A DNA stretch of 64,000 nucleotides from Candidatus Parabacteroides intestinigallinarum (lineage in GTDB: Bacteria; Bacteroidota; Bacteroidia; Bacteroidales; Tannerellaceae): assembly GCA_019114945.1 (NCBI GenBank), contig DXEN01000072.1, positions 1-64,000 of the forward strand, written 5' to 3'. This document shows positions 53,461 to 62,643 of the stretch, in pieces. The notes under the pieces are model-generated. The model worked only from the letters and a program-made list of their open reading frames with translations. It was not told where the DNA came from and searched no databases. The position numbers and the translations under genes are program-made. Position 1 is the first letter of the stretch. Each line of letters starts with the position of its first letter.

Positions 53461-54564
53461 TCAGAGACTGTATCCCCATTCCTTCAGGGCCATGCCCCAA
53501 TTCTCCTCTACGACGCGCACCGTGCGGTCCTCGTACTTATACTGGTTCTTCTTGTAGCCCTTCTTCTTGCCCAGATACGCCTCGATGGCCGCCCTCGCCT
53601 CGGGGAAGCCGGGCAGGTCCAGCGCCTGGTAAATGTGCTCCGTCAGCGCGAAGGCGTCTTTCTCGAAATCCTCGAACCTCACCTCTATCAGGTTCCCTTC
53701 CGGAATCAGGTGTTTCTCCTCCTCGTACTTGTAGAAGAGACGTTTATACGCCTCCACGTAGTTCGCCTCGATTTGCTCGTCGGTGATGTCCTGCAAACGC
53801 AACGGCTGGATGGTATGCGTAAAGAAATTGCGGGTACTCTCGAACACGGTGTAGGGATTCCGCTTCAGGTAGATGAATTTCGCGTTCGGGAACATCTCCA
53901 GCAGCGTACGCACACGCCCCGTGTGCGGGGGGTTCTTACTCAGGTACTGCGTGCCGCCCGTGTTCCACAACGAGACCTTGATCAGGCGCGTGAAAGTGTC
54001 CTTGAACACTTGCCGCTCCGCTTCCGTGATGCCATCGAACAACAAATAGCGGTCGCGATACTCCGCCCAGTGCTTCGGGAAGAACCAAAAGTTATAATAA
54101 GTATAGGGCATCATGTTCGACAGGGCGAACTCTTCCTCCTGCGGCAGGTCGACTTTCAGCTCCATGTTGTCCGCCGGGCGCTTGTCCGGCATCAGGAACG
54201 CCATGTTCTTCTTGAAGAAAGGCTGCCCCCACAGCATCAGATGCGGGAAGACGGTCTGATAAGTAGTCGTGTACCCAAAATGCTTGTCGCAAGCGAACAC
54301 GTTGTGCACGAAAGTCGTCCCGCTCCGCCAATGCCCCAGGATAAAGAGCGGGTCCATCTCCAACGGCTTATCCGCCAGCTTCCGGTAACGCCGATCCTCG
54401 AGCGGTTTCAACGCGCTCAGCAGCCGGCAGACCGCTTTCGTCAAATAATACTTTCCCTTGAACCCCTTATCGATCTCCTGCCCGGCCGTCAGTCTCTTAA
54501 AGGTGTCCCAATCCGCCCCTACCAAGGTATTGATCGGCAGCTTGTCGAACTCTATCAATCCCAT
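53461..54564 (-). CDS. PAPS-dependent sulfotransferase
   Basis: This 367-aa cytoplasmic enzyme transfers sulfate from PAPS to a hydroxyl acceptor. The 5-prime-phosphosulfate loop GHWRSGTTF is at residues 77-85, and the 3-prime-phosphate site is in YLKRNPYTVFESTRNFF. It lies 6 nt downstream of cysN in an operon that supplies PAPS. The same arrangement of cysC, cysD, cysN and a sulfotransferase is known from Bacteroides thetaiotaomicron (BT_0416 locus), where the enzyme sulfonates cholesterol and other steroids. The acceptor here is inferred from that. No PAPS reductase is present, so PAPS is not obviously used for sulfur assimilation. Confidence 0.9.
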   Translation of the reverse strand: MGLIEFDKLPINTLVGADWDTFKRLTAGQEIDKGFKGKYYLTKAVCRLLSALKPLEDRRYRKLADKPLEMDPLFILGHWRSGTTFVHNVFACDKHFGYTTTYQTVFPHLMLWGQPFFKKNMAFLMPDKRPADNMELKVDLPQEEEFALSNMMPYTYYNFWFFPKHWAEYRDRYLLFDGITEAERQVFKDTFTRLIKVSLWNTGGTQYLSKNPPHTGRVRTLLEMFPNAKFIYLKRNPYTVFESTRNFFTHTIQPLRLQDITDEQIEANYVEAYKRLFYKYEEEKHLIPEGNLIEVRFEDFEKDAFALTEHIYQALDLPGFPEARAAIEAYLGKKKGYKKNQYKYEDRTVRVVEENWGMALKEWGYSL

Positions 54565-54570
54565 ATCGCC

Positions 54571-56043
54571 TTACTTTTTATCCGTAATACATTCCACGGG
54601 CAAACCCAGTCGCCCTAACTCCTCGCACACCTTGCGCACCGCCTCGTAATGCTCCTCGCCGATGCCTAACTCCGGAAGGTTCAACACCGCCAGGGCGTCC
54701 GTCGTCACCATATCCTTCACGTCCACCCGGTCGATAATCATCCCCACCGCGGAGGTATTATTCGTGATGGGGTCGATCAAGATAAACGCCCCCGTCTGCT
54801 TATTCTTCAGATACGGGTCGAAAAACAACTCCTCGCCCGTCGTGAATACCACCCGGCCGATCTCGTTCAGTTCCAGATGGTCCGCGTCCGAGTGCTCCAT
54901 CGTATTCACGTTCACCTTATAGCGGACGCTATCCACCCGGGTACGCGTCGTATGCGTGGTCTGCTTGATATAGAACTGCTTGTTCACGTCCATCGGCTCC
55001 TCGTCCATCCACACCAGCATGGCCTCGAAATTCCGGTCGCGGATAGGCAGGTTATCCGGATGCACCAGCATCTCGCCCCGCGAGATATCAATCTCGTCCT
55101 CCAAGGTAATCGTGACGCACCGCGGCGGGAAAGCGTACTCCAGCTCGCCGTCGTAGGTGACGATGCTCTTCACCTTCGAAGTCTTCCCGGAAGGCAGAGC
55201 CATCACCGTGTCGCCCTTGCGCACCACGCCGCTCGCCACCTTGCCGCAGAAACCCCGGAAATCCAGGTTCGGGCGCAGCACGTATTGCACCGGATAGCGG
55301 AAATCCTCGTAATTGCGGTCCAAGTCGATGGGCACGTTCTCCAGGAAATCCAGCAAGGACGGTCCCTCGTACCAAGGCGTGCGCTCGCTCTTCTCCACCA
55401 CGTTGTCGCCATCCAAGGCCGACAAGGGGATGCACGTAATATCCGGAATACCCAGCGGCTCCACGAAACGCTTATAATCCGACACGATCTTATCGAAAAC
55501 AGCCTTGTCGAAGTCTACCAGATCCATCTTATTCACCGCCAACACCACGTGCTTGATGCCCAGCAACGACACCAAATAGGTGTGCCGACGCGTCTGCGTA
55601 ATCACGCCCAAGCGGGCATCCACCAGGATAATCGCCAAGTTGGCGGTCGAGCCGCCCGTAATCATGTTGCGCGTATACTGCTCGTGCCCCGGCGTGTCGG
55701 CGATGATGAACTTCCGGTTGTTCGTACTGAAATAGCGATAAGCCACGTCGATGGTAATGCCCTGCTCGCGCTCCGCTTTCAGGCCATCCAGCAACAAGGC
55801 GTAGTCGATATGCTCGCCGGCGTTGCCCACCCGCTTGCTATCCCGCTCCAAGGCATCCAGCTGGTCCTCGTAGATCTTCTTGCTATCGAACAACAAACGG
55901 CCGATCAGCGTCGACTTTCCATCGTCCACCGAACCGGCGGTCAGGAACCGCAGCAAGTCCTTTTGCTCGTCTTTATCCAGAAATTCCTTAATTGACAATT
56001 GACGATTGACAATTGACAATGAATTATTTTCTTCCTTAACCAT
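54571..56043 (-). CDS. cysN: sulfate adenylyltransferase GTPase subunit
   Basis: This 490-aa EF-Tu-like GTPase drives APS formation by CysD. The P-loop GSVDDGKST is at residues 37-45, DTPGHEQY and NKMDLVDF follow, and two beta-barrel domains form the C-terminal half. The true family start is around [10 protein letters not shown] (residue 18); the preceding [12 protein letters not shown] is translation of an inverted repeat belonging to the inserted element. The ATG at 56043 lies inside the end of the four-helix-bundle gene (AATGGTTAA). No fused CysC domain. Confidence 0.93.
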   Translation of the reverse strand: MVKEENNSLSIVNRQLSIKEFLDKDEQKDLLRFLTAGSVDDGKSTLIGRLLFDSKKIYEDQLDALERDSKRVGNAGEHIDYALLLDGLKAEREQGITIDVAYRYFSTNNRKFIIADTPGHEQYTRNMITGGSTANLAIILVDARLGVITQTRRHTYLVSLLGIKHVVLAVNKMDLVDFDKAVFDKIVSDYKRFVEPLGIPDITCIPLSALDGDNVVEKSERTPWYEGPSLLDFLENVPIDLDRNYEDFRYPVQYVLRPNLDFRGFCGKVASGVVRKGDTVMALPSGKTSKVKSIVTYDGELEYAFPPRCVTITLEDEIDISRGEMLVHPDNLPIRDRNFEAMLVWMDEEPMDVNKQFYIKQTTHTTRTRVDSVRYKVNVNTMEHSDADHLELNEIGRVVFTTGEELFFDPYLKNKQTGAFILIDPITNNTSAVGMIIDRVDVKDMVTTDALAVLNLPELGIGEEHYEAVRKVCEELGRLGLPVECITDKK

Positions 56044-56464
56044 TTATATTCAATTTACTAGTTCTTACAATAGATATCAATATCCTGACAACGGCTCGAC
56101 AATCCTGTACAATCGAATCAAATTTCATCTGAGAAATATAATCCGTCCTACGCAAAAGAAGAATCCAATATTCTGTCTCGTTCGCTTCTTTCAAGGCGAT
56201 ACTTAACTTATTGATAAAGTCCGCCCTCGATTGAGCATGCTCGCTTTCCCTTACCAAGGCACCTATAGCGGTACCGCTCCTTAAAAGTTGCTTGGACAAT
56301 ACGAACTCTTTCCGTTCACGCAACAATTTAAAAAGGTTCACGATCCGTATCGCGAAAGCGAACGATTTATCTTTCACCACATTCTCCTTTTTCATAGTCT
56401 GATATTATTTGGTTTACAAATGATTAATTGTTAATTGTCAATTGTCAATTCTCCATTGTCAATT
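55990..56464. mobile_element. putative insert: four-helix-bundle gene flanked by inverted TTGACAATT repeats
   Basis: The left repeat (55990-56025) and right repeat (56422-56464) are inverted copies of each other with few mismatches (shared AATTGACAATTGAC-type sequence). They enclose a single gene and lie exactly between cysD (stop 56468) and cysN. The repeats belong to the same family as those around the toxin-antitoxin cassettes. No transposase is encoded, so mobility is inferred from structure and position. Confidence 0.55.
56036..56395 (-). CDS. four-helix-bundle protein (S23/intervening-sequence family)
   Basis: This is a 119-aa all-helical protein. [60 protein letters not shown] and the final helix ending [10 protein letters not shown] are the pattern of the 23S rRNA intervening-sequence (S23) family, which also resembles the Avd accessory protein of diversity-generating retroelements. 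Function is unknown; basic surfaces suggest nucleic-acid binding. It interrupts the cys operon and overlaps the cysN start by 8 nt. The flanking inverted repeats suggest it was inserted as a unit. Confidence 0.88.
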   Translation of the reverse strand: MKKENVVKDKSFAFAIRIVNLFKLLRERKEFVLSKQLLRSGTAIGALVRESEHAQSRADFINKLSIALKEANETEYWILLLRRTDYISQMKFDSIVQDCRAVVRILISIVRTSKLNING

Positions 56465-56467
56465 CAT

Positions 56468-57376
56468 TTAAAAATATCCTTCCCGTTTCTTCTGCTCCAT
56501 GCTGGCATCTTGGTCGAAATCGATCACCCGCGTAGTACGCTCGCTCTTCGTGGTCGTCATCATCTCCTCCACGATCTTCTCGATCGTATCCGCCTCGCTC
56601 TCCACGGCGCCCGTCAAGGGCCAGCACCCCAAGGTACGGAAGCGCACCTTCCGCATCCGTATCTTATCCCGGTATTGCTCCGGCAAACGATCGTCGTCCG
56701 CCATGATCAAGTTGCCATCGATCTCCACGATAGGCCGCTCCTTCGCGAAATACAGGGGGACGATCGGGATATTCTCCAAGCGGATGTACTGCCAAACGTC
56801 CAGTTCCGTCCAGTTCGAGAGCGGGAAGACCCGAATGCTCTCCCCTTTATGGATACGGGCATTATAGATATCCCACAACTCCGGACGCTGGTTCTTCGGA
56901 TCCCACTGATGGAACTTATCGCGGAACGAGAAAATACGCTCCTTCGCCCGGCTCTTCTCCTCGTCGCGCCGCGCGCCACCAAAAGCCGCGTCGAACTTAT
57001 ATTTATCCAAGGCGTGCAACAAAGCCTGCGTCTTCATCAAATCGGTATGTACCTTACTGCCATGCGTAAATGGTCCCACACCGGCCTTGAACGCTTCCAT
57101 ATTCGACTCCACGATCAGGTTCCAGCCATATTTCCTCGCGTACTCATCGCGGAACTGAATCATCTCCTTGAACTTCCATTTCGAATCGATGTGCATCAAC
57201 GGGAAAGGGACTTTCCCCGGGGCGAAGGCTTTCTCGGCCAAACGGACCATCACGGAAGAATCTTTCCCGATCGAATAAAGCATCACAGGATTCTCGAACT
57301 CGGCGGCCACCTCACGGATGATGTGGATGGACTCGGCCTCCAACTCCTGCAAATGACTTAACTTATAATTCGGCAT
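56468..57376 (-). CDS. cysD: sulfate adenylyltransferase catalytic subunit
   Basis: This 302-aa ATP sulfurylase small subunit makes APS from sulfate and ATP. The PP-loop variant SIGKDSSVM is at residues 35-43, followed by [37 protein letters not shown] and [15 protein letters not shown], and the end [20 protein letters not shown]. It lies 10 nt downstream of cysC. Its stop is 3 nt from the inverted repeat of the inserted element that now separates it from its partner cysN. Confidence 0.96.
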   Translation of the reverse strand: MPNYKLSHLQELEAESIHIIREVAAEFENPVMLYSIGKDSSVMVRLAEKAFAPGKVPFPLMHIDSKWKFKEMIQFRDEYARKYGWNLIVESNMEAFKAGVGPFTHGSKVHTDLMKTQALLHALDKYKFDAAFGGARRDEEKSRAKERIFSFRDKFHQWDPKNQRPELWDIYNARIHKGESIRVFPLSNWTELDVWQYIRLENIPIVPLYFAKERPIVEIDGNLIMADDDRLPEQYRDKIRMRKVRFRTLGCWPLTGAVESEADTIEKIVEEMMTTTKSERTTRVIDFDQDASMEQKKREGYF

Positions 57377-57386
57377 AATCTTCGTT

Positions 57387-57995
57387 TTATTTTTTAATGG
57401 TTACTTTCGGTATAATTAAATCCAGCAATAGAGCCACGGATCGCTCTACGCTCAAACGGGACGTATCCAGCGCCAAGTCCGGACAGGCGGGAACCTCGAA
57501 CGGAGCGGATATACCGGTGAAATTCCGGATCTCTCCCTTCCGCGCCTTGGCATACAATCCCTTTACATCGCGCCGCTCGCACTCCTCCAACGGCGTACTC
57601 ACGTAAATCTCCAAGAAATCATCCTTGCCTATGATAGAGGCCGCCATCCTTCGCGACTCGTCGCTCGGGCTGATAAACGCGGCGAGCGTGATAATACCCG
57701 TATCGACAAACAGCTTGCCCACCTCGGCGATGCGCCGTATATTCTCCACGCGGTCCTCCGGCGAGAAGCCCAGGTTATTATTGATCCCACCGCGGATGTT
57801 ATCCCCATCCAAGATGCGGCACAACAAGCCCCGCCGGTGCAACTCCCGTTCCAAAGCGATCGCGATCGTGCTTTTTCCCGAGCCACTCAAACCCGTGAAC
57901 CAGACCATCAACCCTCGCTGCCCCAGCAGCGTCTCCTTGTCCGAACGACCAAGCATCCGGTCGAAAATAGGATAAATATGATTCGTTTCCTCCAT
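57387..57995 (-). CDS. cysC: adenylylsulfate kinase
   Basis: This 202-aa kinase phosphorylates APS to PAPS. The P-loop GLSGSGKST is at residues 35-43, and [40 protein letters not shown] and [11 protein letters not shown] are the usual substrate-binding stretches. It is a stand-alone protein, not fused to CysN. It is 12 nt downstream of the permease and supplies PAPS to the sulfotransferase at the end of the operon. Confidence 0.96.
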   Translation of the reverse strand: MEETNHIYPIFDRMLGRSDKETLLGQRGLMVWFTGLSGSGKSTIAIALERELHRRGLLCRILDGDNIRGGINNNLGFSPEDRVENIRRIAEVGKLFVDTGIITLAAFISPSDESRRMAASIIGKDDFLEIYVSTPLEECERRDVKGLYAKARKGEIRNFTGISAPFEVPACPDLALDTSRLSVERSVALLLDLIIPKVTIKK

Positions 57996-58007
57996 ATACG
58001 AAATAAA

Positions 58008-59570
58008 TTAATGAATCTCGAACGGCCACAATAACGGAATGAGGAATATCGAGATAAGAAAAACAATAATATTCAACGGCAATCCCACCCGGACAAAGTC
58101 CGTGAATTTATAATTACCAATACCTTGCACGATCAAGTTCGTCTGATAGCCGATTGGCGTGGTAAAGCCAGCCGAGGCGGCGATACAAATGACGATAAAG
58201 AATGGAGTGGGATCGATACCCAATTGGTTCGCGATAGAGAGCGCCAACGGAAACGCCAACGCCGCCGCCGCGTTGTTCGTTATCAATTCGGTGATGACAT
58301 TTGTCACGATATACAAAATCGCCAACAACACATAGGGGCCGTAGTTGTGGCTCAACCCGATGATATAATCGGCGATCAAATCCGCCATCCCCGAGTTGGT
58401 CATCGCCTTGCTAATCGCGAAGGCGCAAGCGATCGTGATCAAGATATCCCACGAGATAAACTTCGTGTATTTCCGGGCGGGGAATATATTACACCAGGCC
58501 ATCACGATCGTTGTCACCGTAGCGAAGAAAAACATATCCATCTGGATATTCGGAAAGGCCTCTCGCGTAACGGGCAACTCACCGATGGTAGCGCCCACGA
58601 TCATCAACACAAGCAACACCAAGGTCAGTACACGTTTCTTTTTATTGGAACGCGAGGGCGTATCTTTCCCATTCGCGATCATCAAGAAGAAAGAGGATTC
58701 TCCCCACGTAGCGACGAACGAGTCGTCCGCCATCACCACCAATGTATCGCCTTCCGCCAATGGCACTCTCTCGATACTCCGTGTGATCTGCGCGCCATTT
58801 CGCTTAATCTCTTTCACCTCCGCCCCATAATGGCGCTTAAAATCGAAGTCCTTCAAAGTCTTGTTAATTCCGGGAAAACGCGCGCCCAGCACCACTTCCA
58901 CCGGATGATACCGCTCGTCCGTCTCCACCTCCTCTTCCGTAGCATCCGCGTCTTTCCGTTCCTCCGGCAGCAGGCGCTTCGAGGCCAGGAACAAATAAAT
59001 AATACCCGCCAAGGCCACCGGCACACCAATCCAACTCAGCTCGAACATGCTCAACCCCTCATAACCGGCCTCTATCATCATACCATGGACAACCAAGTTC
59101 GTCGAGGTACCGATCAGCGTGCAAAGCCCCCCCAAGATAGTAACATACGACAAGGGAATCAAGAATTTAGTGGCAGGCAGATTGACCGATTTCGCCCAGC
59201 GCTTGATAATCGGGGCAAAAATCACCACTACGGGTGTATTGTTCAAGAAAGCGGAAATAAACGCGATTGAGGGAAGGATACGCGACTGCGCCTTGAACAC
59301 CGTCGTTTTTCCTTGTGGAAGGATTCGATTGATAATCTGTGTTAACGCCCCCGATTGCCGTACGCCCTCGCTCACCAAGAAAAGCAAGGCTACCGTAATC
59401 ATCCCCTTATTGCTGAATCCCTCCAACATCTCTTTCGGGGAAATAATGCCCGCGCACAGAAAAAGGGCTGTCACGGTAAACAGCACCATCCCCGGGCGCA
59501 TCTTATCCCAAATCAAGGCGAGCAGCATGCCAACCAAGGTCAGCAGCACAAACCATATTTCAAAACTCAT
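58008..59570 (-). CDS. SLC13/DASS-family anion permease with TrkA-C domain
   Basis: This 520-aa membrane protein has two halves of hydrophobic segments. Each half has its DASS-type hairpin motif: FLNNTPVVVIFAPI with GTSTNLVV in the first and TNNAAAALAFPLAL with TPIGYQTNLIVQG in the second. Between them lies one soluble RCK-C/TrkA-C domain (residues about 215-295, VVLGARFPGINKTLKDFDFK). As the first gene of the sulfate-activation operon it most likely imports sulfate. It has its own promoter element at 59630-59637. Confidence 0.9.
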   Translation of the reverse strand: MSFEIWFVLLTLVGMLLALIWDKMRPGMVLFTVTALFLCAGIISPKEMLEGFSNKGMITVALLFLVSEGVRQSGALTQIINRILPQGKTTVFKAQSRILPSIAFISAFLNNTPVVVIFAPIIKRWAKSVNLPATKFLIPLSYVTILGGLCTLIGTSTNLVVHGMMIEAGYEGLSMFELSWIGVPVALAGIIYLFLASKRLLPEERKDADATEEEVETDERYHPVEVVLGARFPGINKTLKDFDFKRHYGAEVKEIKRNGAQITRSIERVPLAEGDTLVVMADDSFVATWGESSFFLMIANGKDTPSRSNKKKRVLTLVLLVLMIVGATIGELPVTREAFPNIQMDMFFFATVTTIVMAWCNIFPARKYTKFISWDILITIACAFAISKAMTNSGMADLIADYIIGLSHNYGPYVLLAILYIVTNVITELITNNAAAALAFPLALSIANQLGIDPTPFFIVICIAASAGFTTPIGYQTNLIVQGIGNYKFTDFVRVGLPLNIIVFLISIFLIPLLWPFEIH

Positions 59571-59629
59571 GTACTTCCTTTATTTTTTATCCGATAGAAA
59601 ACGAGCCGCCATCTATCTCCATTAAGGCG

Positions 59630-59637
59630 CAAAAATA
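59630..59637 (-). promoter_or_regulatory. minus-7 promoter element of the sulfate/sulfotransferase operon
   Basis: On the minus strand TATTTTTG is a perfect TAnnTTTG, 59 bp before the permease ATG. No clear minus-33 box is seen. Confidence 0.55.
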
Positions 59638-59763
59638 CGGAAAATATCGTGTAGCCCTCTTCCACATAACCAATTTTTAGAATTATAAGATATATGGACC
59701 AATTATTATCCTGTTTCCGATTTTCATCCTTCAGGTATTAGGCTTATCCCCCTTTCTCCAGTC

Positions 59764-59851
59764 CGGAACCTATGTGCTCCGGCCAACGCACGTATGTTAA
59801 AATGCCAACGCACCTATGTGTATTCGCCAACGCACGTATGTGCCCTCGACT
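59764..59851. repeat. intergenic tandem array, four 22-bp units, related to the array at 2.8 kb
   Basis: Units start at 59764, 59786, 59808 and 59830. The consensus is ACGCAC(C/G)TATGTG, a variable stretch, then CGCCA. Positions 59786-59820 are identical over 35 bp to 2806-2840, and similarity continues for another 20 bp with few changes. Confidence 0.9.
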
Positions 59852-59897
59852 TTTCACCTAAGCGTGTATAGCTATCGCGTAGAATAATAAATTTAAC

Positions 59898-59905
59898 TAC
59901 ATTCG
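59898..59905 (+). promoter_or_regulatory. minus-7 promoter element for folC
   Basis: TACATTCG matches TAnnTTTG at seven of eight positions and lies 21 bp before the folC ATG. Confidence 0.5.
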
Positions 59906-59926
59906 CGGTATCAAACGAGACATGGA

Positions 59927-61237
59927 ATGACATACGAGGAAACGCTTCAATATTTATATACCAGCACGCCGGTATTCCAGCACAACGGGCCTTCGGCCTA
60001 CAAACCCGGGTTAGGCACCACCATCGCGATCGATAATCATTTGGGCAACCCACATAAGGCGTATAAAAGCGTCCATGTAGGCGGAACGAACGGCAAAGGC
60101 TCGGTCAGCCACCTCCTGGCGGCGATTTTGCGGCAATCCGGTTTACGGGTCGGGCTTTACACCTCGCCTCACTTGGTGGATTTCCGGGAGCGTATCCGGG
60201 TGAACGGGGAAAAGATACCGCGGACATACGTGGTGGATTTCGTAGAGCGGAACCGCTTTTTCCTCGAATCGCTCCATCCCTCTTTCTTCGAGGTGGTCAC
60301 TGGCATGGCGCTCGCTTACTTCCGGGACGAGCAGGTAGACTACGCGGTAATCGAGGTCGGGCTGGGCGGACGCCTGGATTGCACCAACATCATCACGCCT
60401 ACCTTGAGTATCGTCACGAATATCAGCCTGGACCATACCCAATTCCTGGGTGATACGGTAGAGAAAATAGCGGCAGAAAAAGCGGGAATCATCAAGCGTG
60501 GTGTCCCCTTCCTCCTGGGCGAGGCCGATACGCTTTCCGTTCTCGACGTGTTCAAGCGGACGGCCGAGCGAGAGGGCGCACCCTTTTATTACGCCCGGGA
60601 AATGGGATTGGTGAAAAAGGATGGATGCCGATTGACCGCGGACGGGAAATGGCTCATTCCCTCCGAGGAATATGGCGAGATAACGGACGAACTGGGCGGA
60701 GAGGCGCAGGCGAACAACGCGGTCACCGTATTATCGGCGCTTCACCTGCTCCGTACCAAGGCGGGCGTGGCTATCCCCCTGGAAGCCGTTCATGAGGGAT
60801 TCGGGCATGTAACAGCACTTACGGGACTAATGGGCCGCTGGCAAACCTTACGCGCCAACCCGACCGTGATTTGCGACACGGGCCACAACGAGGGAGGCTG
60901 GCGGCATATCGCCGAGCACCTGCGACTCTTACGCCCGCGTTATAAACGGCTTCATCTTATAGTCGGGATGGTAAGCGACAAGGACATCGATAGCGTCCTC
61001 GCCCTGATGCCGACCGACGCCGATTATTATTTCACGCAAGCCTCCGTAAAACGGGCGATGCCCGCGGAACGATTCGCCGAAAAGGCCGCGGGGCACGGGC
61101 TGCACGGCACGACGTATGGCACGGTGCGAGAGGCCGTAGAACAAGCCTTACGGCACGCGGGAGCGGACGACTTGGTCTTTATCGGCGGGAGCACGTTTGT
61201 CGTGGCGGACGCGCTTCCCTTGTTTAATGGACAATGA
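59927..61237 (+). CDS. folC: folylpolyglutamate synthase / dihydrofolate synthase
   Basis: This 436-aa Mur-ligase-like enzyme adds glutamate to dihydropteroate and folates. The ATP P-loop GGTNGKGSVSH is at residues 52-62. YTSPHLVDFRERIRVNG, VEVGLGGRLDCTN and LDHTQFLGDTVEKIAAEKAG are family signatures, and RWQTLRANPTVICDTGHNEG opens the C-terminal domain. Its stop overlaps an upstream ATG of the next gene. Whether it does one or both reactions cannot be told from sequence. Confidence 0.95.
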   Translation: MTYEETLQYLYTSTPVFQHNGPSAYKPGLGTTIAIDNHLGNPHKAYKSVHVGGTNGKGSVSHLLAAILRQSGLRVGLYTSPHLVDFRERIRVNGEKIPRTYVVDFVERNRFFLESLHPSFFEVVTGMALAYFRDEQVDYAVIEVGLGGRLDCTNIITPTLSIVTNISLDHTQFLGDTVEKIAAEKAGIIKRGVPFLLGEADTLSVLDVFKRTAEREGAPFYYAREMGLVKKDGCRLTADGKWLIPSEEYGEITDELGGEAQANNAVTVLSALHLLRTKAGVAIPLEAVHEGFGHVTALTGLMGRWQTLRANPTVICDTGHNEGGWRHIAEHLRLLRPRYKRLHLIVGMVSDKDIDSVLALMPTDADYYFTQASVKRAMPAERFAEKAAGHGLHGTTYGTVREAVEQALRHAGADDLVFIGGSTFVVADALPLFNGQ

Positions 61238-61260
61238 CGAATTTAAAATCTGAAATAATC

Positions 61261-62643
61261 ATGACAGAAAGACTTCATCAAAAACTGAGCGACTCGAAAG
61301 TCGCACGTTGGAGCGTATTGGCCCTCGCCGCGTTCACGATGCTTTGCGGATACATCCTCACGGATGTGATGGCTCCGCTCAAACCCATGCTGGAGGAGCG
61401 ACTCTTTTGGAATAGTACGGAATATGGTTTCTTCACGAGCGCCTATGGGTGGTTCAACGTATTCCTTTTCATGCTGATTATCGGCGGAATCATCTTGGAC
61501 AAGATGGGCGTACGCTTCACGGGCGTAAGCTCTTGCCTGTTGATGATTATCGGATGTACCATTAAGTATTACGCGATCTCGTCCGACTCGATGGACGGCG
61601 AGCTTTTCGGCTGGAAAACGCAAGTGATGGTAGCGGCCATCGGATATGCGATCTTCGGCGTAGGTGTCGAGACCGCGGGTATCACGGTATCGAAAATCAT
61701 CGTCCGCTGGTTCAAAGGAAAAGAGATGGCGCTCGCCATGGGGCTGGAGATGGCCACCGCCCGCTTGGGAACGGCCTTGGCTTTGTCCGTGACAGTGCCC
61801 GTAGCCCACTATTTCGATAGCCTATCCGCTCCTATCTTATTCTGCCTCTGCATGCTATGCATCGGATTGATCGCGTTCCTCGTCTTCTGCGTGATGGACC
61901 GTAAGCTGGACGCTTCCGTCGATCCGGAAGAGCGAAAGGAGGAAGAGCAAGAAGAGCCTTTCCGCCTGAAAGACATCCTGCTCATCGTCAAGAGCAAAGG
62001 TTTCTGGCTAATCGCCTTGCTCTGCGTGTTGTTCTATTCGGCCGTATTCCCCTTCCTGAAGTACGCGACCGACCTGATGGTGAATAAATACGATGTAGAT
62101 CCGGGACTCGCGGGAAATATCCCGGCCATCTTGCCTTTCGGCACGATCTTGCTGACGCCGTTCTTCGGAAACCTGTACGACCGCAAAGGAAAAGGCGCCA
62201 CGATCATGATCTACGGGGCGATCATGCTGATTGGCGTACACCTGTTGTTCGCCTTGCCTATCCTGAACCAATGGTGGTTCGCTACCATCGTGATGGTGGT
62301 ATTGGGCATCGCCTTCTCGCTGGTGCCCTCGGCGATGTGGCCCTCCGTGCCTAAAATCATACCGGAGAAGCAGTTAGGAACCGCCTATGCGTTGATTTTC
62401 TGGGTGCAAAATATCGGACTGAGCATGGTTCCCCTATTGATTGGCTGGATCCTAGACACGTATTGCAAGGTGGATAACGGCACCGGCAAACCGGCCTACG
62501 ATTATACGCTCCCGATGACCGTCTTCATGTGCTTCGGCGTCTTGGCGCTGATTATCGCGCTCTTGCTGAAACGGGAAGACCGCGTCAAGGGATATGGCTT
62601 GGAATTGCCCAATATTCAATCAAATACAGAGAACGAGCGATGA
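61261..62643 (+). CDS. MFS transporter, unknown substrate
   Basis: This 460-aa protein has twelve hydrophobic segments in two groups split by a charged loop (EERKEEEQEEPFRLKD). The MFS pattern appears as GGIILDKMGVRFTG after helix 2 and GNLYDRKGKG in the second half. It resembles the MFSD1-like or nitrate/oxalate-antiporter-like MFS groups, but I cannot name a substrate. The ORF reaches back to an ATG at 61234 overlapping the folC stop; the ATG at 61261 (MTERLHQKL) is at least as likely. It overlaps ispE by ATGA. Confidence 0.88.
   Translation: MTERLHQKLSDSKVARWSVLALAAFTMLCGYILTDVMAPLKPMLEERLFWNSTEYGFFTSAYGWFNVFLFMLIIGGIILDKMGVRFTGVSSCLLMIIGCTIKYYAISSDSMDGELFGWKTQVMVAAIGYAIFGVGVETAGITVSKIIVRWFKGKEMALAMGLEMATARLGTALALSVTVPVAHYFDSLSAPILFCLCMLCIGLIAFLVFCVMDRKLDASVDPEERKEEEQEEPFRLKDILLIVKSKGFWLIALLCVLFYSAVFPFLKYATDLMVNKYDVDPGLAGNIPAILPFGTILLTPFFGNLYDRKGKGATIMIYGAIMLIGVHLLFALPILNQWWFATIVMVVLGIAFSLVPSAMWPSVPKIIPEKQLGTAYALIFWVQNIGLSMVPLLIGWILDTYCKVDNGTGKPAYDYTLPMTVFMCFGVLALIIALLLKREDRVKGYGLELPNIQSNTENER

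Larger units (their letters stand above)
59571..59926. other. divergent control region between the sulfate operon and folC
   Basis: No gene is seen in these 356 bp. They contain a promoter element for the permease (59630-59637, minus strand), a 22-bp periodic array (59764-59851) and a promoter element for folC (59898-59905, plus strand). Confidence 0.7.

Noticed and set aside
53104-54618. 504-aa plus-strand ORF opposite the sulfotransferase
   Set aside because: It is an antisense shadow that also runs across the repeat arrays; no recognisable protein.
54877-55995. 372-aa plus-strand ORF opposite cysN
   Set aside because: It is an antisense shadow of a clear cysN and ends in the inverted repeat.
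56036-56395. Diversity-generating retroelement, because the four-helix protein resembles Avd
   Set aside because: There is no reverse transcriptase and no template/variable repeat pair in the window.
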